A stretch of 64,000 nt of DNA from positions 310,001-374,000 of the forward strand of contig CAXXTS010000006.1 of assembly GCA_963676345.2 (NCBI GenBank), read 5' to 3'. Made by a program: the position numbers and the translations under genes. Below the pieces are notes generated by a model that had not been told where the DNA came from, made no database searches, and saw nothing but the letters and a program-made list of their open reading frames with translations. Source of the DNA: G963665925 sp963676345 (GTDB lineage: Bacteria; Bacillota; Clostridia; Peptostreptococcales; Acidaminobacteraceae). How positions within the stretch are numbered: position 1 is the stretch's first letter; each line of letters starts with the position of its first letter. This document shows positions 8,423 through 17,251 of this stretch, one piece after another.

Positions 8423-8605
8423 AAAGAAATGCGCCTAAACCCGTGGCCCACACATTCAAATCAGAATTTGAAATGTGTGGGCCACGGGTTTAGGCATATG
8501 GCGCGTTACGCGACATGAGCAATTGGAAATTGCTCTGTAATATGGTGCAGTATGAAACGAATGTGTGCAATCATAACATGAGCAATTGGAAATTGCTCTG
8601 TAATT
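8423..8605. repeat. Modular hairpin repeat, copy A
   Basis: Box AAAGAAATGC (8423-8432), then a perfect 24-bp inverted repeat (8433-8456 with 8472-8495), a bulged A at 8471 and an apical 5-bp stem with loop CAGA. After it comes ATATGGCGCG and two tandem copies, 63 bp apart, of a small hairpin GAGCAATT-GGA-AATTGCTC (8517-8535 and 8580-8598). It lies just after a complete terminator, so it is not needed to end the upstream gene. Other copies: 11390, 30542, 33398, 55338. Confidence 0.8.
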
Positions 8606-8848
8606 TATAGGAAATATAAAGTGAGTATGGGATTAGAAGGGATTACGGTTCCTGAGAAATATTTTAATCTTTGCATGAAAAGGGGATGCGCTCATCAGTC
8701 CAAGTGTATTCTGGTGAAGATTATGCTTGAATTTGCTCGAAAACTCTATATAATATTAATGATGTGGTTCTATGTATACCACAAATAGTAATACCAAGTA
8801 TGTTTATTCGGATATGACTTGGTTTGGATTTTTAAGAAGGTGTTTGCA

Positions 8849-9901
8849 ATGGAAACACAAATTTTCGATATAATAGATATTAAAAAAAGTGCCGCTCTCA
8901 TTCAGAATGCGGCTCAAATTTTGCGTAGAGGTGGAACGGTTGCATTTCCAACCGAAACGGTTTATGGCTTGGGCGCCAATGCACTTGATGCAGAAGCGGT
9001 TGCCAAAATATTTGAAGCAAAGGGTCGTCCTTCAGACAATCCGCTGATTGTCCATATCTCAGAAAAAGAGGCACTGTTTCAACTAACAGACTCTGTTTCA
9101 GAGGTTGCTAGGGCGCTTATTGATGCGTTTTGGCCGGGACCACTAACTTTAGTTTTGCCAAAGCGCAGTACGGTTCCAGCTTGCGTGACTGCGGGCCTTG
9201 ATACAGTTGCTGTACGTATGCCCTCTCATCCTGTGGCTCGAGCTTTGATTGAAGCTTCAGGGATTCCTGTGGCAGCACCCAGTGCCAATTTGTCCGGCAA
9301 ACCATCGCCAACAGACGCAGACCATGTTATTCATGATCTTTCAGGACGGGTGGATGCAATTGTTTGCGGGAAGCCGTCCGATGTAGGACTCGAATCCACT
9401 GTGCTTGATGTGACCGGTAGTGTACCGATGATTCTCAGACCAGGTGGTGTCACACGTGAGGACATCATCAGATGTGTGGGCATGTGCGATGTAGATCCTG
9501 CTATTGAAAAGCAACTTAGCTCAGAGACTGCACCAAAGTCTCCTGGCATGAAGTATACACATTATGCACCAGATGCAGAGCTCATTATCATTAATGGTGA
9601 GCCTGACCAGATACGCCTTGAAATTACCAGCAGACAGAAAGCGCTTGAAGAAAAAGGACTCAAAGTGGGTATAATGACTTGCGATGAACATATAGATGCG
9701 TATACGTGTCTTCTGAAAAAGAGTCTAGGCTCCAGAACTGATTTGAGTGGTGTTGCAAGTAGACTTTTCTCGATTCTTAGAGATTTTGACAAAGAACATG
9801 TAGATGTCATTCTTGCTGAAGGTTATCCCAGAGAAGGTATTGGACACGCTTTAATGAACCGCATGCTAAAAGCGGCGGGACATCATGTTATAAATGTATA
9901 A
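8849..9901 (+). CDS. tsaC: L-threonylcarbamoyladenylate synthase (Sua5/YwlC type)
   Basis: Makes threonylcarbamoyl-AMP from threonine, bicarbonate and ATP for the t6A37 modification of ANN-decoding tRNAs. At 350 residues it is the long two-domain form: the YrdC/Sua5 catalytic domain (1-205; GGTVAFPTETVYGLGANA, KGRPSDNPLIVHI, VAAPSANLSGKPSPTDADHV) plus the C-terminal Sua5 domain (about 230-350), joined by a linker with SPGMKYTHYAP. The ATG at 8849 has AAGAAGG 8 nt upstream (8834-8840); an in-frame TTG at 8819 lacks a site. In Bacillus the orthologue ywlC also sits between prfA/prmC and rpiB/upp. Confidence 0.94.
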   Translation: METQIFDIIDIKKSAALIQNAAQILRRGGTVAFPTETVYGLGANALDAEAVAKIFEAKGRPSDNPLIVHISEKEALFQLTDSVSEVARALIDAFWPGPLTLVLPKRSTVPACVTAGLDTVAVRMPSHPVARALIEASGIPVAAPSANLSGKPSPTDADHVIHDLSGRVDAIVCGKPSDVGLESTVLDVTGSVPMILRPGGVTREDIIRCVGMCDVDPAIEKQLSSETAPKSPGMKYTHYAPDAELIIINGEPDQIRLEITSRQKALEEKGLKVGIMTCDEHIDAYTCLLKKSLGSRTDLSGVASRLFSILRDFDKEHVDVILAEGYPREGIGHALMNRMLKAAGHHVINV

Positions 9902-10084
9902 TCTATTCTGAAGCGATGTGATTAAAATAATGCCTAGCCCAAGTGAGAGAATTTTTAGATGGGTATGGCAAGCCGCTAAGGAATAGGGTTCATAGTATTT
10001 CATTTTTTTAATAGGGATTAAAATATATGGACAAACTAAGAACATATGAGATAATAGACCAGAGCATTTTGAAGGAGGATGGCT

Positions 10085-10534
10085 ATGAAAATAGCAGTGG
10101 GCAGTGATCACGGTGCAATTGAACTAAAAGAGGCTGTAAAGGCACATCTTGAGGCAAAAGGACATGAAGTTGTCGATTACGGTACACATACAGCAGAGTC
10201 ATGTGACTATCCTGAGTACGGCAAAATTACAGCAGAAGCAGTAGCCGCTGGCGACTGTGAGTGTGGTATTGTTATGTGTGGTACAGGTATTGGCATCTCC
10301 CTTGCGGCAAATAAAGTAAAGGGCATTCGATGCGCACTTCTAAATGACTGTTTCTCAGCTGAAATGGCTAAGCTCCACAATAATGCAAATATGATTGCAC
10401 TTGGAGCGCGTGTGCTTGGACAAGGTCTAGCACTAAAAATTGTTGACACATATCTTGAAACAGAATTTGAGGGTGGCCGTCACGAAAGACGTGTAAACCT
10501 CATTACTGAAATTGAAAATAAGTACAACAAATAA
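10085..10534 (+). CDS. rpiB: Ribose 5-phosphate isomerase B
   Basis: Interconverts ribose 5-phosphate and ribulose 5-phosphate in the pentose phosphate pathway; some relatives act on allose or galactose 6-phosphates. The 149-residue size is normal. Motifs seen are GSDHGAIELK at the N-terminus and the catalytic-Cys segment VMCGTGIGISLAANK, with CDYPEYG between them. The ATG at 10085 is chosen because GAAGGAGG (10071-10078) lies 6 nt upstream; an upstream in-frame ATG at 10079 overlaps that site. It leads to ribose phosphate and so PRPP, used by upp next door. Confidence 0.94.
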   Translation: MKIAVGSDHGAIELKEAVKAHLEAKGHEVVDYGTHTAESCDYPEYGKITAEAVAAGDCECGIVMCGTGIGISLAANKVKGIRCALLNDCFSAEMAKLHNNANMIALGARVLGQGLALKIVDTYLETEFEGGRHERRVNLITEIENKYNK

Positions 10535-10623
10535 TTATGTATGATGCCGATCGAGACTCAATCGATACGGTTCAAATATTAAGTCCGGTTTGTAAATGAA
10601 TACGCGGGACAAAATCTATTGTA

Positions 10624-10642
10624 TTCTGAATTTGATTCAGAA
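10624..10642 (+). promoter_or_regulatory. Palindrome upstream of upp
   Basis: TTCTGAAT-TTG-ATTCAGAA, a perfect 8-bp inverted repeat 40 nt before upp. No U-run follows. It could be an operator or a leader hairpin; it does not resemble a PyrR binding loop. Confidence 0.35.
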
Positions 10643-10682
10643 AGGGTAAATATTATATGCATATGCGAGAGGGGTTAAGCGA

Positions 10683-11312
10683 ATGAACAGAGTTGTTGAA
10701 ATGGACCACCCATTAATTCAGCACAAAGTGACGCTGATTAGAGACAAGGAAACAGGCGCAAAGGAATTCCGTGAGTTGGTAAAAGAGATTTCTATGCTGA
10801 TGTGCTACGAAGTAACACGTGATCTGCCACTAGAAGAAATCGAAATTGATACACCAGTTGCAAAAGCTAAGTCAAAGGTGCTTGCTGGTCGTAAACTGGG
10901 CATTGTTCCGATTCTTAGAGCGGGTCTTGGTATGGTAGATGGTTTCTTGAATCTGCTTCCAGCAGCTAAAGTGGGTCATGTGGGTCTATACAGAGATCCA
11001 GAGACACTAGAGCCGGTAGAATACTACTGCAAGCTGCCTACAGACGTTGAAGAGCGTGAACTGATTGTTGTAGACCCAATGCTTGCAACAGGTGGTTCTG
11101 CGAATGCAGCAATCCAGTTTATTAAAGACCGTGGCGCAACAAATATTAAACTTGCATGCCTAGTATCGTGTCCAGAAGGCATCAAAGCAGTCCATGCGGT
11201 ACATCCTGAAGTGGATATTTATGTTGCTGCTATTGATGAAAAACTTAATGACCACGCGTACATTGTACCAGGTCTTGGTGATGCGGGCGATCGTCTATTT
11301 GGTACAAAATAA
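10683..11312 (+). CDS. upp: Uracil phosphoribosyltransferase
   Basis: Converts uracil and PRPP to UMP. The 209 residues match the family from end to end: VEMDHPLIQHKVTLIRDK at the N-terminus, GIVPILRAGLGMVDG, the PRPP loop VVDPMLATGGSANAAI, and the C-terminal uracil-binding AYIVPGLGDAGDRLFGT. The start ATG follows GAGAGGGGTTAAGCGA. It lies in the usual Clostridia block upp, dCMP deaminase, tagO, wecB, atp operon, here split by a galactose insertion. A long hairpin of the modular repeat family lies directly downstream and probably ends its mRNA. Confidence 0.97.
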   Translation: MNRVVEMDHPLIQHKVTLIRDKETGAKEFRELVKEISMLMCYEVTRDLPLEEIEIDTPVAKAKSKVLAGRKLGIVPILRAGLGMVDGFLNLLPAAKVGHVGLYRDPETLEPVEYYCKLPTDVEERELIVVDPMLATGGSANAAIQFIKDRGATNIKLACLVSCPEGIKAVHAVHPEVDIYVAAIDEKLNDHAYIVPGLGDAGDRLFGTK

Positions 11313-11389
11313 ACCTGAATCCAAATTGTAATACCCCTGCTTTTTCATAGACCGGCCCCGAATGCGTTGGTAGAATGTAGGGAAAAGAC

Positions 11390-11545
11390 AAAGCAATGCA
11401 TAAAAATAAGAGACCCCCTCCAAATTTGTGTAAACACATTTTGGAGGGGTCTTCTATTTTTATTATAGTACAGCCAATGCCAAAGCAGCTAAAGGTTCCT
11501 TGTAGCTTTAAATCATAAGGATATGGCGTGCTAAGCTCTACAAGC
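11390..11545. repeat. Modular hairpin repeat, copy E (terminator-like, degenerate tail)
   Basis: Box AAAGCAATGCA (11390-11400), then an imperfect long hairpin (about 11401-11462) with A-rich 5' and T-rich 3' ends; core CCCCTCCAAA pairs with TTTGGAGGGG around apical GTG-TAAA-CAC. A degenerate tail ATATGGCGTGCTAAGCT is at 11520-11536. The orientation suits termination of upp. Confidence 0.65.
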
Positions 11546-11667
11546 ACCTAAAATTGGTCATAAAGCAGTTTATAAAGTAGGTCTTTTAATGCATTTCTTT
11601 AAAAATACAATTAAGGCGTTTTTGCGAGTGAGGACTTGCGTTATAATGACTATGGGAGGCGATTCAC

Positions 11668-12156
11668 ATGGATAGAAGAGATAAAGTTAATTATTACCTG
11701 GACATTGCTGAAACTGTGCTGGAAAGAGGCACATGCCTGCGTAGAAACTACGGGGCAATCATTGTAAATGATGATGAAATTATTTCAACTGGATATACGG
11801 GTGCACCGCGCGGGCGTAAAAACTGTCTAGACATTGGAACGTGCGAGCGTGAAAGACTTCAAATTCCTAGAGGTCAAATGTATGAAAAATGCCGGTCCGT
11901 GCATGCAGAAGCCAATGCAATCATTTCTGCATCAAGACGACGCATGATTGGTGGGACCCTCTATCTTGTGGGCCGCTATAAACCGACGGGTGAGCTGGTT
12001 GAAGATGCCAACTCGTGTTCGATGTGCAAACGTCTGATTATAAACGCGGGGATTGAGCATGTTATTATACGTGAATCTGACAATCAGTATAAATCAGTAG
12101 ACGTTTGTGATTGGATCTATTATGATGATTCCTTATCCAATCATTTCGGATATTAG
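11668..12156 (+). CDS. dCMP deaminase family protein (ComEB-like)
   Basis: Zinc-dependent deoxycytidylate deaminase giving dUMP, the substrate of thymidylate synthase. The 162-residue protein has the zinc ligands H79 in SVHAEANAI (with catalytic E81) and C117/C120 in SCSMCKR. The N-terminal CLRRNYGAIIVNDDEIISTGYTGAPRG part is typical of dCMP deaminases rather than of cytidine deaminases or riboflavin RibD. GGGAGGCGATTCAC precedes the ATG. It fits with tdk and upp in pyrimidine metabolism. Relatives in Bacillus are named comEB; competence is not implied. Confidence 0.92.
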   Translation: MDRRDKVNYYLDIAETVLERGTCLRRNYGAIIVNDDEIISTGYTGAPRGRKNCLDIGTCERERLQIPRGQMYEKCRSVHAEANAIISASRRRMIGGTLYLVGRYKPTGELVEDANSCSMCKRLIINAGIEHVIIRESDNQYKSVDVCDWIYYDDSLSNHFGY

Positions 12157-12209
12157 GCTTTTTACACATTTCAGCCCGTTAAAAAAAGATTACACTCTGG
12201 TGAGATTTA

Positions 12210-12238
12210 TTGATGTTTTGGCAAAAAAGGTATAAAAT
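12210..12238 (+). promoter_or_regulatory. Promoter for tagO
   Basis: TTGATG (12210-12215), 17-nt spacer, TAAAAT (12233-12238), about 48 bp before the start codon. Confidence 0.5.
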
Positions 12239-12285
12239 ACGAGGCGTAATAGAGTATACTGCTCAAAACATTATGAGGTGAATAA

Positions 12286-13359
12286 ATGGATATTACTTAT
12301 AAATTGGTTCTTGCTATGGTCTTGTCAGCCTGTGTGACATATGGTTTGACGCCGCTTGTAAGACGACTGGCGATACGTGTAGGCGCTGTAGATATTCCAA
12401 AGGACGAACGCAGGGTACATACAAAGCCTATCCCAAGAATGGGTGGCCTAGCGATTTTTATCGGATTTCTAGTGTCATACGCACTCTTCAGTCAGATGGC
12501 ATTTGTAAAAATGGCTGCAATCATCTTTGGGGCATCCCTAATGGTTATTACGGGAATAATAGACGATATACATACAATAAGTGCAAAAACAAAACTGATT
12601 TTTCAGCTGCTCGCAGCAGTGGTTCTTTTTATGTGTGGTATTCGTATTGAGTTCTTCTCTAATTTCCTACACCCTGAGCAGGGCATGATCCCTCTTGGCA
12701 TGCTCAGTTTTCCAGTAACGGTATTTTGGATTGTAGGGATTACCAACACAGTAAACCTGATTGATGGACTTGACGGGCTCGCGGCAGGAATCAGTTCTAT
12801 TGGCGCTGTAACACTGACATTGGTTGCACTTCAGTTTGGCGGTCAAGATATTGCCCTAGCCGAGCATATGAATGAAGTGGCACTGCTTACAATCATTATT
12901 GCGGGATCTTGTGTTGGATTTTTACCGCATAACTTTAACCCAGCAAGAATATTTATGGGCGATGCCGGGTCGCTTATGCTTGGATTTTTATTGGCATCAG
13001 CATCGGTTGACGGCGCACTTAAAGGAACCGCGGTTGTAGCAGTAGCTATACCAGTTCTAGCCCTTGGCCTTCCTATATTTGATACGACATTTGCAATTTT
13101 GAGACGTTTGATGTCAGGACGCTCTATAGCCGAGGCTGACAAAGGGCATCTACATCACCGCCTGCTGCAAGTCGGCATGAACCAAAAGCGTGCAGTACTG
13201 ACCCTGTATTTAATTGCCGCCCTCATGGGTTCAAGTGCAATTTTCCTAGCGAGTCAGGACTTTGTGAATACATTTGTAGTCCTAGGAATTGCAGTGGTTT
13301 TGATTGCCATTCCCATACACCGTACCATGTCTTCGGGCAAGGTTGATGACGAAGCATAA
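12286..13359 (+). CDS. tagO: Undecaprenyl-phosphate GlcNAc-1-phosphate transferase (TagO/WecA family)
   Basis: Membrane enzyme that transfers GlcNAc-1-phosphate from UDP-GlcNAc to undecaprenyl phosphate, the first step of wall teichoic acid or related envelope polymers. The 357 residues form about 10-11 membrane segments. Family motifs: RRVHTKPIPRMGGLAIF, the Asp pair in GIIDDIHTIS, NTVNLIDGLDGLAAG, FNPARIFMGDAGSLMLGF, and the cytoplasmic HLHHRLLQVG loop. The last distinguishes the WecA/TagO branch from MraY. wecB follows 77 nt later and makes UDP-ManNAc, the next precursor, so the pair is functionally consistent. Confidence 0.92.
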   Translation: MDITYKLVLAMVLSACVTYGLTPLVRRLAIRVGAVDIPKDERRVHTKPIPRMGGLAIFIGFLVSYALFSQMAFVKMAAIIFGASLMVITGIIDDIHTISAKTKLIFQLLAAVVLFMCGIRIEFFSNFLHPEQGMIPLGMLSFPVTVFWIVGITNTVNLIDGLDGLAAGISSIGAVTLTLVALQFGGQDIALAEHMNEVALLTIIIAGSCVGFLPHNFNPARIFMGDAGSLMLGFLLASASVDGALKGTAVVAVAIPVLALGLPIFDTTFAILRRLMSGRSIAEADKGHLHHRLLQVGMNQKRAVLTLYLIAALMGSSAIFLASQDFVNTFVVLGIAVVLIAIPIHRTMSSGKVDDEA

Positions 13360-13436
13360 AAAGAAAACTCAAATAGAACGAAGCTAAAATTACCTTTGTA
13401 TTTAGATAAAGATTTGGATTTTAAGGAGTACACATT

Positions 13437-14552
13437 TTGAAAAAAATCATGTCGGTTTTCGGTACGCGCCCAGAAGCGATTAAAATGGCGCCTGTAGTTA
13501 AGGCACTTGAAGCAGATCCTAATTTTGAGTCTATTGTTTGTGTAACTGCACAACACCGCGAAATGCTGGATCAGGTTCTTGACCTTTTTGATATCAAACC
13601 AGATTATGACCTCAATATTATGAAGGCGGGCCAGACGCTGGGACAAATAACATCAAGGGTTCTTCAAGGACTAGAAGACGTCATCAAAAAGGCTCAGCCT
13701 GATTTGATTCTCGTACATGGCGATACAACGACAACATTCAGTGCATCGCTTGCCGCATTTTACAATGGGGTAAAAGTGGGTCATGTGGAAGCGGGACTGC
13801 GCAGTCAGGACAAACTTTCACCATTTCCTGAAGAAATGAACCGTTCCCTTACAGGTAGGATTGCAGATTTGCACTTCGCGCCGACAGATGGTAACATTAA
13901 AAACTTGGAGCGTGAAGGTATTGATATGTCTACCGTTGTTAAAACTGGTAATACAGTCATTGATGCGATGATGCGTGTGGTAGAGGATGATTTCAATTTT
14001 GGCAGTGCGGAACTGGATGGCATTGATTATTCAAAAAATCGTGTCATTCTACTGACGGCACACAGAAGAGAAAACCTCGGCGCCCCAATGGAAAGCATAT
14101 TTAGCGCTTGTAAAGACCTTGTCGACCAATTTGAAGATGTTCAGCTGGTATTTCCTATGCACCTGAATCCAAAAGTGCGGGAACTCGCAAGAAAGTACCT
14201 AGACAACCATGAACGCATTCATTTGATTGAACCAATGGAATACAAGCCTTTTCAAAACCTGATTAATAAATCATATTTGATTTTGACCGATTCAGGCGGC
14301 ATACAAGAAGAGGCGCCTGCAATTGGTAAGCCTGTACTTGTACTGCGTACTGAGACGGAACGTCCAGAGGCTATTGAGGCGGGTACCGTTAAGTTGGCAG
14401 GTGTTGTTAAGGAGCGAATCGTTGCTTATGCATCAGACCTCTTGTCATCAGCGCAGGCCTATAACGCAATGAGTCAGGCGACCAACCCATATGGGGATGG
14501 AAAGGCCAGCCAGCGTATTGTAGAAGCACTGAAGACCTACTATAAGCTATAA
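13437..14552 (+). CDS. wecB: UDP-N-acetylglucosamine 2-epimerase (non-hydrolysing)
   Basis: Interconverts UDP-GlcNAc and UDP-ManNAc for teichoic acid linkage units or other surface glycans (MnaA in Bacillus). 371 residues; motifs VFGTRPEAIKMAPV, VHGDTTTTFSASLAAFY, VGHVEAGLRSQDKLSPFPEE, TAHRRENLG and DSGGIQEEAPAIGKPVLVLR are diagnostic. The start is a TTG at 13437, 8 nt after TTAAGGAG; it gives the canonical MKKIMSVFGTRPE. An internal ATG at 13449 is less likely. A terminator follows at 14729. Confidence 0.95.
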   Translation: MKKIMSVFGTRPEAIKMAPVVKALEADPNFESIVCVTAQHREMLDQVLDLFDIKPDYDLNIMKAGQTLGQITSRVLQGLEDVIKKAQPDLILVHGDTTTTFSASLAAFYNGVKVGHVEAGLRSQDKLSPFPEEMNRSLTGRIADLHFAPTDGNIKNLEREGIDMSTVVKTGNTVIDAMMRVVEDDFNFGSAELDGIDYSKNRVILLTAHRRENLGAPMESIFSACKDLVDQFEDVQLVFPMHLNPKVRELARKYLDNHERIHLIEPMEYKPFQNLINKSYLILTDSGGIQEEAPAIGKPVLVLRTETERPEAIEAGTVKLAGVVKERIVAYASDLLSSAQAYNAMSQATNPYGDGKASQRIVEALKTYYKL

Positions 14553-14728
14553 CTGTATTTTGTGGGCTGTAAGACATGCACTGACAACCTGCAATGCTCT
14601 TTGGACTGTTTTTGGTTTAAGAAGCGCTATATGGTTGATTTTTATAGTTACATTTGCTCAGTATACGATTTGATGCGCAGGATATAGTGCGTAAAGAGAT
14701 AGAATGTTATTTTGATGACAGAATATAT

Positions 14729-14763
14729 ATCCCGATGTACAGTGGTATGCATCGGGATTTTCT
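14729..14763 (+). terminator. Intrinsic terminator downstream of wecB
   Basis: ATCCCGATG (14729-14737) pairs with CATCGGGAT (14750-14758), followed by TTTTCT. It separates the envelope genes from the first repressor gene. Confidence 0.8.
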
Positions 14764-14793
14764 AATGGATAAACTATCAAGGGGTGAAGGTGT

Positions 14794-15804
14794 TTGGCGA
14801 CGCTTAAAGATATTGCGGATCGAGCTGGTGTGTCAACAGCAACGGTTTCACGCGTACTCAATTATGACAAAACACTTTCTGTCAGTGAAGATACACGTAA
14901 GCGTATATTTACTGTCGCAGAAGCGGTTCAATATAAAAAAGGCCCTCATGTTGACAACATGCCAAAAGCTGAGGGGGTTAAAATTGGTGTCATTTCAGCG
15001 CTTACGGATTCAGCAGAGCTAGATGATCCCTACTATTTATCGATACGTATGGGCATAGAGAGCCGGTGTGCTGAATTGGGCATTCAAATCCTGCCTTTGA
15101 GACTTGAGAACTTAGAGGGGGAGAATCCTGTTCATTCGACCCTAGAAGGAATTATAGCAATCAGTAGGTTTGAAGAAGCAGAAATCAAGCAACTGAGTGC
15201 ACTGACTGACAAGCTTGTCTTTGTTGATTTTGCTCCAGAAAATGGACTATATGACAGCATTTTGCCAAACTATGAACAAGCTATGACAGATGTACTTGCA
15301 TTTTTCAGTGCTCAGGGGTTAAATGAAGTTGCCTTTCTGGGGGGACATAATAGAGTCCATTCAAGTGGAAGAGAGCTTGTCGATGAACGTTATGAATGGT
15401 TTCGAGATATACAGGGAAAGAAAGGGTTCTTAGTAGATGACTGGATTCAAATTGGAGAATTCAATCTGGACGAAGGGTATAAAAGAATGTCTGCCCTGCT
15501 AAGACGTAAACCCTGTCCTGTAGCGGTCTTTGCAGCAAGTGATACACTGGCGATAGGTGCTATTAAAGCAGCGCGTGATGCAGGGTATACGGTTGGGAAG
15601 GATATTTTGATCATTGGTTTCGATGATATACCTGCTGCGGCATTTACAGCTCCAAGCCTTTCATCTGTAAAGGTAAATACAGAATTTATGGGTAAGCACT
15701 CTGTACAGGTTCTGCTAGACAAACTACAGAAGAAGCACACCATTCCAGTGAAAATTGTGGTGCCAACCACACTTGTTATACGTGAGAGCAGTCCAGTTAC
15801 TTAA
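14794..15804 (+). CDS. LacI-family transcriptional regulator (first of a tandem pair)
   Basis: Sugar-responsive DNA-binding repressor. The 336 residues begin with a LacI helix-turn-helix, TLKDIADRAGVSTATVSRVLNYD, followed by the hinge and a periplasmic-binding-protein-like effector domain (about 65-330) with FAASDTLAIGAIKAARDAGY and IIGFDDIPAAAFTAPSLSSV. The TTG start at 14794 is used, 4-8 nt after GGGGTGAAGG. Its closest visible relative is the next gene, with which it shares the recognition helix and the DPYYLSIR segment, so the pair arose by duplication. Its position before galKET suggests control of galactose use; the effector is inferred. Confidence 0.9.
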   Translation: MATLKDIADRAGVSTATVSRVLNYDKTLSVSEDTRKRIFTVAEAVQYKKGPHVDNMPKAEGVKIGVISALTDSAELDDPYYLSIRMGIESRCAELGIQILPLRLENLEGENPVHSTLEGIIAISRFEEAEIKQLSALTDKLVFVDFAPENGLYDSILPNYEQAMTDVLAFFSAQGLNEVAFLGGHNRVHSSGRELVDERYEWFRDIQGKKGFLVDDWIQIGEFNLDEGYKRMSALLRRKPCPVAVFAASDTLAIGAIKAARDAGYTVGKDILIIGFDDIPAAAFTAPSLSSVKVNTEFMGKHSVQVLLDKLQKKHTIPVKIVVPTTLVIRESSPVT

Positions 15805-15824
15805 GGAGATAGGGGGAAGTAAAA

Positions 15825-16844
15825 ATGGCTACAATTAGGGATATTGCAAAACAAGCCGGTGTATCTCCTGCTACGGTTTCTAGGGTTCTGAATTACGACC
15901 ATACACTTTCTGTTTCTGAAGAAACCAAGCGACGTGTATTTCAAACAGCAGAAGCGCTGAATTATACAAAGAAACCCAAGCGTCGCACTCCTTCGAAAGC
16001 AAAGAAGCCAACGATTGGCATTACCCAGTGGTATTCCATGTCTGAGGAAATTGCGGACCCTTACTATTTGTCTATTCGTTCAGGCATAGAACGTGCCTGT
16101 CAGGAACAGAAAATTGAGACGCGGACTTTGTTTAGAGATGAAAAAGGCCTTTCTATATCACGCCTTTCAAATGTAGATGGAATTGTGGCAATTGGAAAGT
16201 ATGGTCCGGCAGAAGTTGAAGTGCTTTCGAGTGTCTCGCCAAATATTGTCTTTGTAGACTGGGCGCCAGATGATAGAAAATATGATGCCGTAACCATTGA
16301 TTTTAGAGTTGCAGTGAATGATGTAATTGCCTCTTTTCTTGATATGGGACACCGTGAAATTGGATACATTGGCGGAAGAGAGCATGTCGGAGAAAAGCAG
16401 ATCCCACTAATGGATCCAAGAGAGGAAGTCTTCAAAGACAGATTGACTTCTAAGGGGCTTTATCAGAAAGCATGGGTGAAGGTCGGCAGTTTTAGCGTTG
16501 AAGATGGCTATAGGCTGGCTAAAGAACTTCTTGAAGAAGAAGACCACCCCACAGCACTGTTCGTGGCATCAGATGCCATGGCAATCGGTGTCATGCGGGC
16601 TGTTGTTGAAAAAGGGCTACGTGTTCCAGAAGACATAAGCCTGATTGCCTTTGATGATATTCCAGCAGCGGAGTATCTGACCCCGCCGCTTTCAACTGTA
16701 CGTGTACATACGGAATTTATGGGGCGTACAGCCTTTTCAATGCTAATGGAACAAATTTCAGATTTGCGCGACATTCCAAAGAAGACCATTATTCCAACGG
16801 AGCTGATTACCCGCAGTAGCGTTATTAAACGTCAAGAGGTGTAA
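15825..16844 (+). CDS. LacI-family transcriptional regulator (second of a tandem pair)
   Basis: 339 residues, same architecture as the preceding gene: helix-turn-helix TIRDIAKQAGVSPATVSRVLNYD, then an effector domain with DPYYLSIRSGIERACQEQ, GYIGGREHVGEKQIPLMDPR and LIAFDDIPAAEYLTPPLSTV. It follows after 20 nt with its own AAGGAGATAGGGGGA site, so both are co-expressed. The conserved ASD(A/T)MAIGV motif of sugar-binding LacI proteins is intact. The best guess is a GalR/EbgR-type role on the downstream gal promoter, which has a matching inverted repeat. Confidence 0.9.
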   Translation: MATIRDIAKQAGVSPATVSRVLNYDHTLSVSEETKRRVFQTAEALNYTKKPKRRTPSKAKKPTIGITQWYSMSEEIADPYYLSIRSGIERACQEQKIETRTLFRDEKGLSISRLSNVDGIVAIGKYGPAEVEVLSSVSPNIVFVDWAPDDRKYDAVTIDFRVAVNDVIASFLDMGHREIGYIGGREHVGEKQIPLMDPREEVFKDRLTSKGLYQKAWVKVGSFSVEDGYRLAKELLEEEDHPTALFVASDAMAIGVMRAVVEKGLRVPEDISLIAFDDIPAAEYLTPPLSTVRVHTEFMGRTAFSMLMEQISDLRDIPKKTIIPTELITRSSVIKRQEV

Positions 16845-16877
16845 TCAAGCCATTCACAAAATCATATAAGCAGTATG

Positions 16878-16923
16878 AAATCCCGGACAAGGTGTTGTAT
16901 TTGGCACTGTCCGGGATTTTCTT
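16878..16923 (+). terminator. Intrinsic terminator after the repressor pair
   Basis: AAATCCCGGACA (16878-16889) pairs with TGTCCGGGATTT (16908-16919), then TTCTTT. The gal operon therefore depends on its own promoter. Confidence 0.88.
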
Positions 16924-17007
16924 TGCCCATAATACAAGCATTCAAGTCATTGAGAATGCGCGATATTATAAGGGATGCGGGTATACCAATAAAGAAGCAG
17001 TTTGATT

Positions 17008-17072
17008 TTGTTTAGTAAACATTATTGACTGTTAACTAAACAAATGATACACTCAACGTGAAAACGATAAAC
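17008..17072 (+). promoter_or_regulatory. gal operon promoter with operator-like repeats
   Basis: TTGACT (17025-17030), 17-nt spacer, TACACT (17048-17053). The -35 box is flanked by a 13-nt inverted repeat, TTGTTTAGTAAAC (17008-17020) and GTTAACTAAACAA (17031-17043), matching at 12 positions. Downstream, TGAAAACGATAAAC (17059-17072) resembles a LacI/CcpA-type operator (12 of 14 to the cre consensus). One or both are likely sites for the two upstream LacI proteins or CcpA. Confidence 0.55.
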
Positions 17073-17251
17073 TGCATGATGTGCAAAAGAATATGTGACT
17101 TTCAGATAACCGCTTCAGCGAGTAATGGCTTGTCTATAAAAGGGCAGCTGTTCCATTGCAAGTGGACGGGCAGTTGGAAATATGGATGTATCGGTAAAAA
17201 TACCGCTGGAAATATGAATGTGATTTAAATGTGATTAAGAGGAGGCATAAA